Positions 23,629-34,880 are shown, numbered from the stretch's first letter. The stretch: DNA of 64,000 bases from Proteles cristata cristata (GCA_017311185.1 JAESUZ010004128.1:1139001-1203000); one strand, 5' to 3'. Numbers and translations are program-made. The notes: a model not told the origin generated them from the sequence alone.

Positions 23629-23817
23629 AAAAAAGTTTATTTATTTTTGAGAGAGAGAGCAAGCACAAGCAAGGGAAAGGTAGAGAGAGAGGGAGACAGA
23701 GAATCTGAAGCAGGCTATGTGCTTACAGCAGAGAGTCCGATGCAGGGCTTAAACTCACGAAGGTGAGATCATGACCTGAAGTTAGACGCTCTGTCAACTG
23801 AGCCGCCCCGGAGTCCC
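23629..23817 (-). mobile_element. Older Can-SINE, minus strand, host of the nested copy
   Basis: Diverged reversed body ending 'gagccgccccggagtccct'. Its own flanks (agatacttttctttc near 23,357 and agatatttcccttcc near 23,819) match imperfectly, as expected for an older insertion whose tail was split by the younger SINE. Confidence 0.9.
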
Positions 23818-23833
23818 TAGATATTTCCCTTCC

Positions 23834-24994
23834 TTAATGCCAACTGAGAGGAAGGTTTCTGCTCTCTTTAGCTCTTCGACCCACCAAAAAGGGAGAACCT
23901 TGATGGATACTAGTTGAACAAAGTTGTTTCATAAACAAACAGGCATGACAATGAGACAAATACTACAAAAGCAAGACCATTCAGTTGGCTATTAGAACAA
24001 CAGAAGCTATGCTGTCTCTCAACTATGTGAATCATTGAAAAAATATGAACAAACAAACATGTATACCAAACTTTCCACTAACTCAGCTCTGGGCATCTCT
24101 CGTCTGAGAGACCGTAATGCAACAGAGAAAGCAGATGGGTAAAGGCTGGGACATAGTCTTCTAGCTACTGAAGACTATGAAGTTGTATAATACCCACTAG
24201 ACAGCAGCAGGACTAGATGTCACACCTACACCCATACCCATAACCAACCAGTTATCCACATAGATGCCATTTTCACTGCTGAAGCATAAACTCTGAGGTT
24301 AGGGAATACCTAGCCCACCTCTCTAACCCCCACAGAAATTCTGACAGTGTCTGGCACTTATGAGATGCCCCACAGATGCTTGCCAATTAAGTGACTAGAT
24401 GACTAAGTTAACGAATGGCTAGAAAAACTTGACTCAGTGTTCAAGCTCCTCCATATGAATTACCGCGATGGTATGTCTGTGCCACAGTGTTTCATCTTCT
24501 CTCCAGAAGAAGGAGCACTCCTCAGAATTTCTATTCTAGCAAAGCTCACAGCTTCCTGGACCTCTGAGGGACCCATACAGGCCAACATATACCTAACCTG
24601 TTAACCGATCCACATAGCTTCCTTCATCTGTTAAGCATCACCTTCCTTTTAAAGCAGCCAGTGAAGTTCCAGACCCATACTGACTTCAACGATTTTGATG
24701 AAGTGATAATATATTTCACATCATGTTTTGGACTAACCAGAGAACTACATGGTCCATGGTGGCAATGCTTTTTCTCAAACTGCATTCAGCCATTTGCCTC
24801 ATTAATGGCACACCAACGAATTGGTTTCTCATTTGTAGGTGAATGGATTCATAACAAAATAGCACTTTTTTCTCTCTGTGAGATTGGGAAGGAACATTTT
24901 AGAAATCGCATCAGCCATTGTGATGCTTTTAAAACCCTTGTAGAAAAAAATAAACAAAGACCAGCTAATGACAAAAACAAAGGCTATTGATTCT
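23834..24994. other. Unique sequence, no gene seen
   Basis: A 109-codon frame at 24,661-24,990 (residues begin KFQTHTDFNDFDEV after a non-ATG start) has no familiar domain and lacks convincing exon borders. 24,340-24,400 has a faint MIR/L2-like ring ('tctggcacttatgagatgcc'). Confidence 0.45.
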
Positions 24995-25120
24995 GACCCT
25001 GGAATAATAAGTAATCAGTCATCATCACTCAGTTCCAGCAGAGGTTCAAAAGTAGGCAGAGGAGTGGGAAAGTTCTATATTGAAAAAAGGGAAAGGCTTC
25101 CGATATATCCCACCTGGAGA
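24995..25120 (+). repeat. Unclassified older repeat, short copy
   Basis: 'catcatcactcagttccagcag' through 'gtaggcagaggagtgggaaagttctatattgaaaaaaggg' aligns with 34,425-34,500 of the window. I cannot name the family. It is an inferred interspersed repeat based on internal copies. Confidence 0.55.
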
Positions 25121-25189
25121 CCACTGGCATAGGAAAGCTGCACATGAGCTGAGAGCAGGATACTCTATGTGACTGGTCAGAGTGCATAT

Positions 25190-26050
25190 TTGTTTTTTTT
25201 CATCTTTGTTATGCTTCAGTTATTATGTATTGTTTCTCATAAGTTTTTTAAAATGTTTATTTATTTTTGAGAGAGACACACACACAGAGTGAGTGGGAGA
25301 AGGCAGGAAGAGAGAGAAACGGGCTCCAGGCTCTGGTCTGTCAGCACAGAGTTCGACATGGGGCTCGAACTCATGAGCCATGAAATCATGACCTGACCCA
25401 AAGTCCGATGTTTAACTGACTAAGCCTCCCAGGCGCCCTTCCCATAAGTATTTTATTATATGTCTTTAAGACTTTTTACCTGTAGCCACATACCATTACC
25501 ACACCTAACAAAATTAACTGTAATTCTTCAATATCATCTAATACTGAGTCTATTTTCAAATTTTCCCAAAGGCCTTTCTTCTGTTGACTTAAATCAAGAT
25601 GTAGACAAGGTCCCTGGATTGCACGTGATTGATGTGTCAAGTCTCTCGTGGTCTATCACAGCACACTCTTCCTTCTCTAGAACAAACTGTCCTCTAGACT
25701 TCGTGGATTTGGTTGATGACATCCCAGAGTACATTTTGTATGTTTCTCTTTGTCATATTTTCTGTACACTGGCTGTTACGTTTAGAGATTTGATTCGATT
25801 CTGGCTTAAATCTTTTGGGGTAAATGTTCCAAAGACAATGTCACGTGCTGTCAATTGCATCAGAGAAGGAAGCACGTAAGGTCTGGCTACGCCACTGTCA
25901 GTGGTGTCACGATCACAGGCTGTCAGCTTCTCATCCATCATGAAGTTCCCATCAACCCTTCATCTTTTCATTTGGAACATCTTTATGGTGTGCAGGCATC
26001 CTATCTCAAGAATATGGTCTTGCGTTTCTTTTAAATCTACATTTTTGTCT
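25190..26050 (-). mobile_element. Probable old L1M-type segment, antisense
   Basis: 'cacataccattaccacacctaacaaaattaactgtaattc', 'atcatctaatactgagtctattttcaaat' and 'gtctctcgtggtctatcac' match the general pattern of an old LINE segment widespread in mammals. The 139-codon frame at 25,460-25,879 lies within it and is probably meaningless. The family name is from memory and tentative. Confidence 0.5.
25252..25438 (-). mobile_element. Can-SINE, minus strand
   Basis: Reverse tail, (AC)5 inside the GA-rich part, and a reversed head ending 'taagcctcccaggcgcc'. A diverged duplication, tttctcataagttttttaa / ttcccataagtatttta, lies at 25,233-25,251 and from 25,439. Confidence 0.94.
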
Positions 26051-26075
26051 TTGAGGAGTACTTTATAGGTTTTAA

Positions 26076-26270
26076 AACAATGTTTATTTTTGAGAGAGAG
26101 AGAGAGAGAGAAACCATGAACAAAGGAGGAGCAGAGAGACAGGGGGACAGAGGATCCAAAGTGCGCTCTTTCTGACAACAGTGAGCCCAATGTGGGGCTC
26201 GAACCCACGAACCATGAGATCGTGACCTGAGCCAAAGTCGGACGCTTAACCTTAAGCCACCCAGGCTCCC
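26076..26270 (-). mobile_element. Can-SINE, minus strand
   Basis: (GA)n-rich middle and a reversed head ending 'ttaagccacccaggctccc'. A long diverged duplication (tgaggagtactttataggttttaa at 26,052-26,075; tgaggagtgttttatagttttaa from 26,271) flanks it. Confidence 0.94.
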
Positions 26271-26369
26271 TGAGGAGTGTTTTATAGTTTTAACCAAAAA
26301 GGGACTGAAACTATTCTCAAAAAATGTTGTATACATTTTTTGCTATTGTAATATTTCCTACATCTTTTT

Positions 26370-26690
26370 TCCAGCTTTGCTATTATTGACAGTCAGCATA
26401 TATACAAAGTGATGATATGATACACATATATACTGTGAAATGATTACCACCAATGAAGTTAGTTAACACTTCCATCTCCTCTCATAATTACCATCTTTTG
26501 TGGTAATAACATTTAAAATCTACTCTCTTAACAACTTTAAAGTATAAAAAGACCTTTAAAGTAGATAACACAATATTGCTAACTATAGTCAGCTTGCTGT
26601 TTGTTAGAACCCCAGAATTTATTAATCTGGAATTTTGTACCATTTGACCAATATCTTCCCATTCTCCCAACTCCCATGTTTACTAATAGA
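26370..26690 (-). mobile_element. Old L1 3'UTR, antisense
   Basis: Reverse complement of the familiar L1 3' region: 'ccagctttgctattattgacag' as the end, 'gtgaaatgattaccaccaatgaagttag', and 'ttttaaagtataaaaag...gataacacaatattgctaactatagtca'. The same type of 3'UTR occurs on the + strand at 61,876-62,225. Confidence 0.75.
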
Positions 26691-26759
26691 CCCAAGTATC
26701 TTTTTAGGCTTCCTGTAAAAATAAGAAACCAAAAGTAGGTAATTAAACTTATGTCTGGC

Positions 26760-27464
26760 AATTACTGTTTTAGTATTTTGTCTTATTTTCAGATGATGTA
26801 GGTGAGTTAATATCTATCTTTTAAATAAGTATAGTTTCAAGGTTTAAAGTTCCCAAAAGGATTTTGGAAGCTATTTTTAAGCAGAAAAGTTCAGTTATAA
26901 ATTTTATCTCATTTACAGCCACGTAACACATGTGTTCTTAATAATTATGCTTGGATTATGTGTGAAAATTGCATCAGGTTTTAGACAAAACTAGTCATTA
27001 CCTTAAGTGTTTTCTTCTTCACAAGTTTTGTAGCATGAGGATGACAGGCAAGCATCAGAAATCATGGAAGTAAAGAACCTAAAAGTTAAACATATGACTC
27101 TTCCTGCCTACCTGTTTCTCTACATGGAGTAAGTTATTTATTTTTATTATAATTTTGTTCTTAGAATGATTTTATACTTTTATAATCTCAAATATCTAAT
27201 AGAGATAACAAAACTTATTCGACTCATAAATCCAAGTAGAGTATGTATCCATTTAACCAAAGTGACAATAAAAGATTTTGAAGGTAAACGAAAGCAACAT
27301 GGTTTATATTATAAAAAAAGAAAAAAAAAGCTTTAGGTCTTTTAATACTGAGGAGAAATGATTTTAAATATAATGCTGACAGCGCTGAAGACATATATGT
27401 TTTAACTAAACCGACAACATTAAATTAGCATTATTTACCAAAGATTATACCTGAAGAACACATA
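26760..27464. other. AT-rich unique sequence, no gene seen
   Basis: No repeat or coding signal recognised. Confidence 0.45.
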
Positions 27465-27469
27465 TATTA

Positions 27470-28346
27470 TGATGAGGGAGACAGGGGTAAGCTGAAGGCA
27501 AAGTTCAGGCTAACAGTACCCCCTGCCCAGGGTGGGACATGTGTGACATTCTTTGGATGCTCCTGGCTGCCCAGAAACAGGGAAAAAGAAAGAAAGCAGA
27601 TGGCTGACTGACAAAGAACACAAGTCATGCTGGAAAGAAGTCTCCTTCAGTTTATGGATAAGTTAGGAAACTGCAAGAAAAAGGCAATCGTATCCATAGC
27701 TTGCTCTCCAGAAACCTGTAAGCTCTGTTTCCTGGAGTCCTACACCCTCATCAAGATGGAAGGGAATTTAAGTGCTTGCCATGGTGATGTGGAAAACAAA
27801 GGCAAATGAAAAGGTAAATTCTCTTACTGCCTGCAGCCCATGAATGAGTCCTTGAAACAGAGTGACCTCTCTAGGAGTTCAGTTGCCTCAAGGATGACAC
27901 TCTGCTAGAGGCAGGAGGCAGTCGTGATCCTGGGAGTCTACTTTAACATATAAAAATTCCTTTGGGAACTTCCTTTATCTCAGTCCCCCCAAAATATATG
28001 CTGGCCATTATACTTCAAGCTTATGGCCCCTTGATCTACATCTGAAGGATCTCATGAGTGAGGTTTTACTAAATGGTAATAAATGGCATTTTCCTAACAA
28101 CATTTAACCTCTCAAGGTCTGGGAAACCTTGCCTCCAAAATAGTGTAGAGATTTACTCTACCCCTGACTCTCTCCCAACCTGAGGGTATATAATCAGTCA
28201 CCCATCACAACCCCAGTGTGGCTCTTCCTGCCCATGGGTCCTGTCCCTGTGCTTTAGTAAGATCACCTTTTGGCACTAAAGATGTCTTCAAGAATTCCTT
28301 CTTGGCCATTGGCTCCAAACCCCACCATCACCCCAAAGCCCCATCA
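27470..28346 (+). mobile_element. Complete solo LTR of an endogenous retrovirus
   Basis: 877 bp starting TGATGAGGG and ending CCCCATCA, flanked by a 5-bp duplication TATTA at 27,465-27,469 and 28,347-28,351. The 3' part has LTR landmarks: a TATA-like box (gggtatataatcag, ~28,184), a diverged poly(A)-signal region (tagtaagatcacctttt, ~28,256) and a U5-like end (gatgtcttcaagaattccttcttggcc). No gag, pol or env sequence adjoins it, so it is a solo LTR. It is probably a class I or ERVL-like LTR; the exact family is unknown to me. Confidence 0.75.
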
Positions 28347-28549
28347 TATTAGTTTTACATTTCTGAGAATTTTATGAATACTTAATTTATACACTTATTT
28401 TTTTCTAAGCAAATTAACACAGAATTTTTTACAAGTTAATTTTGGTAATACCATCCAGAGGTAGAAAAATACCACTGTATATAACATACATACATAGACA
28501 TGCATAGCATACAGAGAGATGCAAATAGAGATCTTATAGTAATATTAAA

Positions 28550-29592
28550 ATATTGGGACTTCACCAAAATAAATAAAAAGTTCTTACACAGCAAAGGAAA
28601 CTATCAATAAAACAAAAAGGCAACCTGCTAGTTGAGAGAAGATATGCAAAGTATATATCTGATAAAGGGTTAATATCAAAAATATACAAAGAATTTATAC
28701 AACTCAACAAGAAAAAAAATAATAATGCACTTAAAAATGAGTAGAGGACCCGAATAGACATTTTTCCAAAGAAGACATACAGATGTCCAGCAGACACATG
28801 AAAAGATACTTAATATCACTCATCTTCAGGGAAATGCAAATTAAAACCATAATGAGATCACTATACATCTGTCAGAATGGCTAAAATCAAAAACAAAAGA
28901 AATAACAAGTGTTGGGGAAGATGTGGAGAAAAAGGAGCTCTTGTACACTGTTAGTGGGAATGCAAATTTGCACAGCCAGAGTGGAAAACTGTAAGGAGCT
29001 TCCTCAAAAAATTAAACTTAGAATTACCATATGATCCAGTCATTCTACTCCTGGGTGTTTACCCAAAGAAAATAAAAACACTAATTTGAAAATATATATA
29101 TGCCTCTATGTCTATTGCAGGATTGTTTACAACAGTCAAGATATGAAAGCAACCCAAGTGTCCATTGATAGATGAATGGATATAGAACATGTAGTATAAA
29201 TGCCATGGAATATTACTCAGCCATAAAAAAGAATGAAATTTTGCCATTTGCAGCAACATGGATGGATCTAAAGGGAATTATGCTAAGTTACATAAGTCAG
29301 TCAGAGAAAAACAAATATCATGTAATTTCACTCATATGTGGAATTTAAGAAACAAAACAAATGAACAAATTAAAAAATAGACAAACCCCAAAACAGACTT
29401 TTAAATATAGAGAACAAACTGGTGGTTGCCAGAGAGTATGTGGGTAGGGAGTTGGGGAAAATAGGAGAAGGAGATTAAAAGTACACTTACCTTGAACATT
29501 GAGTAATATATAAAATTATTGAGTCATTGCATTGTCCACCTGAAACTAATATAACACTGCATGTTAATTATCCTTGAATGAAAAACAATGTT
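28550..29592 (+). mobile_element. Old L1, ORF2 C-terminus and 3'UTR
   Basis: Begins at 'attgggacttcaccaaaat' and runs through the C-terminal landmarks ('ttttccaaagaagacatacagatg', 'tgtacactgttagtgggaatgc', 'cccaagtgtccattgatagatgaatgg', 'ggaatattactcagccataaaaaagaatgaaa'). It ends with the 3'UTR (gtccacctgaaactaatataacactg). It is broken by many frameshifts and stops. Confidence 0.9.
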
Positions 29593-30308
29593 AGCCATGA
29601 GTCAGGTAAACATAGTTGTATGAAGCCACTGGTCCATATAAAATAAACAGATCCAATTTGTGTTTCTGGTGTATAGAACAAGTTAAGATTATCCACTCAA
29701 TGATAACAACTACTTTTTACCAATATTTATGGAGATTACTTTTAAGATTTTCCCTGATATGTGATCTAATGGAGACTGTGAACTAAACTTTGGGCAAAGA
29801 ACCTTTTGGAAATACCAAGTGGCTGTCTGGATGTTTTTAAAGGTCGTAGTAGCCGTCTGGATGTTTTTAAAGGTCATATGAGTAGGCAATATATCTAATT
29901 TGTTTCCAAATAGCACTTTAAAACTTTTCCTAAGTGTATACCTATTCCACATGTGACTCAAAACTAAAGCTTTTTCAAAAAATAACTTAACCATGAACAC
30001 AAGAAAGTGCAAAAGAGTCACTTTTTGGTCTAGAGTCACTTCCAAAGTGACTGGCCTACCACTCTAACAGCTGACCATGGTCAGCAGGACATCAGGAAGT
30101 GGGAGTGCAACTTGTATTTGCAGTAGAGCCCATCACAAATTTTCAGCACCCACAACCTCACAATAAACAACCTCAGGCCCCACAAGCAGACCGTCGGCAG
30201 GTGGAAAGCCAGGGAGACCCAAGTCAAGCTCTCAGGATATAAAACGAGGCAGAAGGAGAATCTTCTCCTGTGATTCTCCTCCTTAAAGTGAATGGACATA
30301 TAAGACTT
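29593..30308. other. Unique sequence with a small tandem duplication
   Basis: A 30-bp unit (gctgtctggatgtttttaaa...) is repeated twice at about 29,822-29,881. Otherwise no gene or known repeat is seen; the 111-codon minus-strand frame at 29,710-30,045 spans this duplication and has no motif. Confidence 0.5.
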
Positions 30309-30324
30309 AAAAAGGAAAACAATG

Positions 30325-30540
30325 GGGGCGCCTGGGTGGCTTGGTGGTTGGGCATCCGACTCTTGCTTAGGTCATGATCTCGCGGTTCATGGGTTTGAGC
30401 CCCGCTTCGGGCTCTGTGCTGACTGCCAGCTCAGAGACTGGGGCCTGTTTCAGAGTCTGTGACTCCCTCTCTCTCTGACCCTCCCCTGCTCATGCTGTCT
30501 GTCTCTCTCTCCTAGAAATAAATAAAATATTAAAAAAAAA
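30325..30540 (+). mobile_element. Can-SINE (SINEC_Fc type), young
   Basis: Near-consensus copy with the 'cctagaaataaataaaatatt' tail. The perfect 16-bp duplication aaaaaggaaaacaatg lies at 30,309-30,324 and 30,541-30,556. Confidence 0.97.
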
Positions 30541-30639
30541 AAAAAGGAAAACAATGATGTCCCTGGAAGGAAAAGAACAAATAACCAATGAGTACCCCCA
30601 AATGAAAGTCAAGAGTAATATCCAGAGAACTAGTTCCTT

Positions 30640-30850
30640 CCAGTATCTTTGATGGAGACACTAGGGATAGAAAGATCATATCTCGAGATCATAAAAGCTG
30701 TATATGAAAGACCCAACACTAATATCACCCTCCATGGGGAAACCCTGAGAGCTTTCCCACTATGGTCAGGAACAAGATAAGAATATCCACTCTCCTCACT
30801 GTCATTCGACATAGTGTTGGAAGTCTTAGCCTCAGCAATCAGACATTACT
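30640..30850 (+). mobile_element. L1 ORF2 reverse transcriptase fragment
   Basis: 'ataaaagctgtatatgaaagacccaac', 'accctccatggggaaaccctgagagctttcc' and 'gacatagtgttggaagtcttagcctcagcaatcagaca' are the RT core just before the catalytic FADD region. It is only about 210 bp, with no tail, and is decayed. Confidence 0.85.
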
Positions 30851-30856
30851 GCCCTC

Positions 30857-32060
30857 ATGTGATAGGACTCAGCAGAAGTCAGACAGGCTGTCTTGGTAAG
30901 ATTTTGTGCCTTTTCAGCTTAGATGTCTCCAGACTCGGCTACAGCTCCCCAGAAAATGGGATGCCCATGTTGGTCTTCAAAGCTGCACGCAAGGGAAAAA
31001 GCTTTTTCTCTATCCTCTTAATTTCAGTAGCTGGAGTATGAAAATTAAAGAGGAAAAGAAAAGCCAGATCAACAGGAGAAAGTGTTTATTTCACATGTGT
31101 ACAGCGGCTTCCCAGAAAAGAGGTGAAGACGCACCGTGGGTTAGACCTGGGAGCTTATCCACTGGTTTTACTAAACTGTACAGAAGTGTCCACACAGAGG
31201 AAATGGGGTGTGGGCTTTGGGGCGGTGGATCGTGGGACGGTAAACACATGCGGAAACTCAATGAAGGACCAGGGTTATTTCAGAGAGGTTGCAGTATGCA
31301 GACTCCGGCCACATGGTATCCCGTGACTGAGTATTGTTCTCTTCCTAGTGCAGGAGAGGAGAGGGGGCACCTCACCAAGGGGATTTGATGTTCTCCTCCT
31401 AGGCAGGTTGGGGGAGGATGGGACCTCTGCACCTGCTGTTTCTGAATTGCCAGTAGCTCAAAATAGTCCTCGTGCCAAAGCGGCATATTTGGGGGGTGGC
31501 CACTTCTGGTCCCCTAGAGTACAGCAGATGGCTTACGGCGTTTGTTGCAGAGAAGGGGTTACTGCAGGCTGTGTGTCACAGTTCTATTTTTATATATGAT
31601 CTGGCCATCGTTTGTGTATTTGGTCTCTTACTGTCTTCTGCTTTGTGACACCTGAGGACTTGCTAAAGAGCAGCACCAGAAGCCTTTAAAATCATTTGAC
31701 GTAGTCTCTCCCTACAAAATAAAAGATTAAGAACATTAACATAATTATAAAATAGAGAATTTAGTAACTGCTCATATAATTAAAGAAAAATTAACTTCAA
31801 ACCCCAGTCAATTTATTTTTACTGTAGCCTGTGTTGGCTGAATTATTGGGACAGTCGGACTTTAGGAGATCTGAAACAGCTCACAACCAACCTCCTCAGC
31901 ATGTCGAGTACAAAGATCAAAAAACAAAGGGATATTATTATTGCTTACCCTGTAGTGTAAAATATTGTGGTTTTCGGTTTCTTAAGGGGGACATCGGATT
32001 TGCGTGTTATGATGAGAGATAGTAAGATGACATTGAGAAGTCACTCTGAATTAAAAAAAA
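30857..32060. other. Sequence of unknown origin; possible copy of an unclassified repeat
   Basis: Moderately GC-rich and with a 160-codon frame at 30,906-31,388 that lacks a recognisable domain. The segment 31,570-31,660 (ttactgcaggctgtgtgtcacagttctattttta... gatctggccatcg) aligns with 34,785-34,865, suggesting that part of this stretch is an old interspersed repeat I cannot name. Confidence 0.4.
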
Positions 32061-32071
32061 AACAAAACTAC

Positions 32072-32238
32072 TTTTTACCCAGGGAGGGGCAGAGAGAGAG
32101 GGAGACACAGAATCTGAATCAGGCTCCAGGCTCTGAGCTGTCAGCACAGAGCCTGATGTGGGGCTTGAACCACCAACCGAGAGATCATGACTAGAGCCAA
32201 AGCCAGATGCTTAACCGAATGAGCTGCCCAGCGGCCCC
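32072..32238 (-). mobile_element. Can-SINE, minus strand, tail-less
   Basis: GA-rich middle (gggaggggcagagagagag), 'gagctgtcagcacagagcctgatg', 'gagagatcatgactagagcc' and a reversed head ending 'tgagctgcccagcggcccc'. The tail side joins 'aacaaaactactttttaccc' instead of the usual A-rich sequence. Confidence 0.88.
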
Positions 32239-33209
32239 TGATCACATTGCATTTTAGATGAGGCATTCTGGTTGCTTAGGTGTTAATGTGAGATGCAGTC
32301 AAGTGTTTAGATCATTTTACAGTGAACAATTAACTAGTAGCATTGCTGACTCATTTAGGGAATGATGAAGAGAATCATATAAACCATCACTTGGAGATTT
32401 TGTAAAATGAAGAATTCCTTTTCCTGCATTTCATTTGCGTTCGCAATGAAGTGAAGGCCACACAGGTCCGGGAGAGAAGCCGCTGGGCACACTTGACTCT
32501 TGGCATGCCTCCAGACACACAGTAAGCCCCGAAGTCATGGGGTGCCAGCCCCTCTGCACAATTCTGGAGGCTTCACTTGCAAACATGTCTGAAGGCCACT
32601 AATTAGGGGAAAAACAAAGTCCCAGATTTAGCAGAGATTTGAATAAAATAAAGTTAGAGGGGGAACATTCTTTGTGTTGGTGAATTTCAATAGTTTTTAC
32701 ACACAAAGAAATCCTAAAAAGTCTCCCATTCTCTGCATGCCTTCAACTGGGGAAAATGTCGCTTTCTCCCAGGGGGCAGAATACCTACTCCCTGTAAAAT
32801 GCTGGGGTGAGCTGTTGGCAGAAAGCAGGAGGTACACACAGTCAGTCACCAATGCTGTGGCTTTGTTGCTCAAAATTTATTTTTGAGCGCTGGTGTGTGT
32901 AGCTCATAACAGTGTCCCATTGCTAAGTTAGTGGGTTAGGTGTTTTCTGATCTCATTAGTCTGGAACAGTACATGCTCTGTGTATTTCCCAGGACAAAGG
33001 GAATGTCCAGCCGTTGGACTTAGATGCTCTAAGACCAACCAGCAGAGCAAAGGAAGACATGATGCTTCTGCCCAGGAGAGCAAACATCCTCCACCATTTC
33101 TCCCTCCACATGAGGACAGGACACACTGAAAATACATTTAGGGTGCTCTGAGGTGCTAAATATGAATATGAGCTAATAGGAATAGTAAACTCCATTGCTG
33201 TTAGCATTT
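32239..33209. other. Unique sequence, no gene seen
   Basis: Open frames of 69-83 codons near 32,674 and 32,928-33,207 have no known motif. Confidence 0.45.
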
Positions 33210-33525
33210 AGCTTGCAAAATTATTCCACATACATTGCCTCACCAGCTCTGCAACTCAGTCCCATGAGTTACATTAGACAAACACTACCATCTCTGCTTT
33301 AGAAATGAGGAAACTGAGGGGTGCTTGGATGGCGCACCCGGTTAAGGATCCACCTCTTGATCTCAGCTCAGGTCATGATCTCTCAGTTTCTGGGTGCAAG
33401 CCCCGCATCTGGCTCTGTGCTGATGGTGCAGAGTCTGCATGGGATTCTCTCTAAATAAATAAATAAATAAATAAACTTTTTAAAAAATGAGGGAAATAAG
33501 GTTTAGAGCAGGTGCTAGAATTGCC
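33210..33525 (+). repeat. MIR element split by a Can-SINE
   Basis: 'acattgcctcaccagctctgcaactcagtcccatgagttacattagac' and 'tctgctttagaaatgaggaaactgag' match the MIR 3' half. After the SINE, 'ataaggtttagagcaggtgctagaattgcccaa' continues it. Confidence 0.75.
33319..33484 (+). mobile_element. Can-SINE, short/diverged
   Basis: Head 'gggtgcttggatggcgcacccgg', 'tcttgatctcagctcaggtcatgatctctc' and an (AAAT)n tail. The duplication aaatgagg(a)aactga(g) / aaatgagggaaataag lies at 33,303-33,318 and 33,485-33,500, within the MIR. Confidence 0.93.
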
Positions 33526-33599
33526 CAAAAGGAATTTGCCTCCTAGTGGAAAAAAAGTCTAACCACAGTCTCATAAAATCAAAGGCAAATACTTGTTTG

Positions 33600-33760
33600 G
33601 TTTTTATTAAATGTTAATTCCAGTAGAGTTAACACATAGTGCTATATTAATTTCAGCTATACAATTTAGTGACCCAACAATTCTCTACAGCTGTACATCA
33701 CCCAGTGTTCATCTCAACAAGTGCACTCCTTACCCATCTAATTCCAACCTAGGATCTTTT
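33600..33760 (-). mobile_element. L1 3'UTR fragment, antisense
   Basis: 'tttttattaaatgttaattccagtagagttaacacatagtgctatattaatttcagctatac' followed by 'cacccagtgttcatctcaacaagtgcactcc' is the reverse complement of the carnivore L1 3' end. Confidence 0.85.
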
Positions 33761-34389
33761 TCAATGGCTGTAAAATTGCAGCTTATTTTTAACCTTTAAA
33801 TCTGGAACTGAAAAATAAATATAATGCAAGTGATTACATAATTTAGATGACTATTTGAAAAACACATATTTTAAAAATATGAATATTTTAGCCATTCTAC
33901 TCAAGTCGTTTGACTATAATATTTACAGAATTATTATAATAGAAAAGCTGCCAATATCTGTTTTTAAAAAATCCACTATCATGATAAAAAAATCAGCAAA
34001 TTATTTAGACCAAGCCAAATTCAACTCTTTATTAGCACAAAATAAATAGACCATTACTGTTCTGGTTATTTCTGCACAAATAACCAAATTAGAGCAACTG
34101 CTTGACCATATAATTAATTGTTTGGACTCAGCTGTTTCATAGCAGAAAAGAGCCAATTTAACATAATTGTTCTCGGATCATACAAATGCATTGACAACAA
34201 ATGTGGAGTTTTAATATTTTTTAACTTCAAGGAAGCCACAAAGACAGTTTTCTGCGACTATCATGATATTCTCTATAGAGAGAACCATAACCATATATAA
34301 CTGGAGAATCTCCTTACTAGAGTCTATGACGTGCAGGTGTGATGGGAAATGTGGAAATAAAAGAAGACCAATCAAATAAGAACAAGCAA
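33761..34389. other. AT-rich unique sequence, no gene seen
   Basis: No gene or repeat recognised; frames of 60-69 codons only. Confidence 0.45.
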
Positions 34390-34880
34390 AAGCTACTCTT
34401 TCAGCATTTGCTGTAAGCAAGTCACCATCACTGACATTCGTCAGAGACTTGGAGTTAGGCAGAGGAGGGGGAAAGCTTTATAGAAGAAAGGGGTTTCAGG
34501 TGTGCCCTGATTGGAGGATGTTGACCTTGAGGGAGCTGTGGTTCAGCAAACTAGAATTGGGGATCCTATTGATTGGTGAGGCGTGTGTTAGACTTTCTCT
34601 GGTTGGTCCTAAGTTGGAAGTGGGGACAAAAATTAGCAAAGCTATCCATTTTAATCAAGTCCTGGCTATTTGGGGTTGATTTCCCAGGGGTTATTGTCTG
34701 GTTTCCTGGGTTGTTACTGGAGCTAGTGGTCTGCCTTCCTACAAGCTGACATAAAGATAACAGGTTGACTTCCTTGTCTGGTTGCTGCAGATTATGGTCA
34801 GAGTTTTACTTTTAGATGTGGTCTGACCATTCACTGTCCATTTGTTCATTCACTCTCAGGGACTTGAAAACTCACTTTTA
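34390..34880 (+). repeat. Unclassified older repeat, longest copy
   Basis: A coherent ~490-bp block. Its first third matches 24,995-25,120 ('gttaggcagaggagggggaaagctttatag...aaagggg') and its last part matches 31,570-31,660 ('ttgctgcagattatggtcagagttttacttttagatgtggtctgaccat'). It looks like a mid-age LTR or LINE piece, but I do not recognise the family. Confidence 0.5.

Noticed and set aside
24661..24990. 109-codon frame as a gene
   Set aside because: Non-ATG start, no known motif, chance length in AT-rich DNA.
25460..25879. 139-codon + strand frame as a gene
   Set aside because: It lies in sequence resembling an old antisense LINE and has no domain or exon signals.
30906..31388. 160-codon frame near a possible old repeat
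   Set aside because: It overlaps other frames, has no domain, and part of the region appears repetitive.
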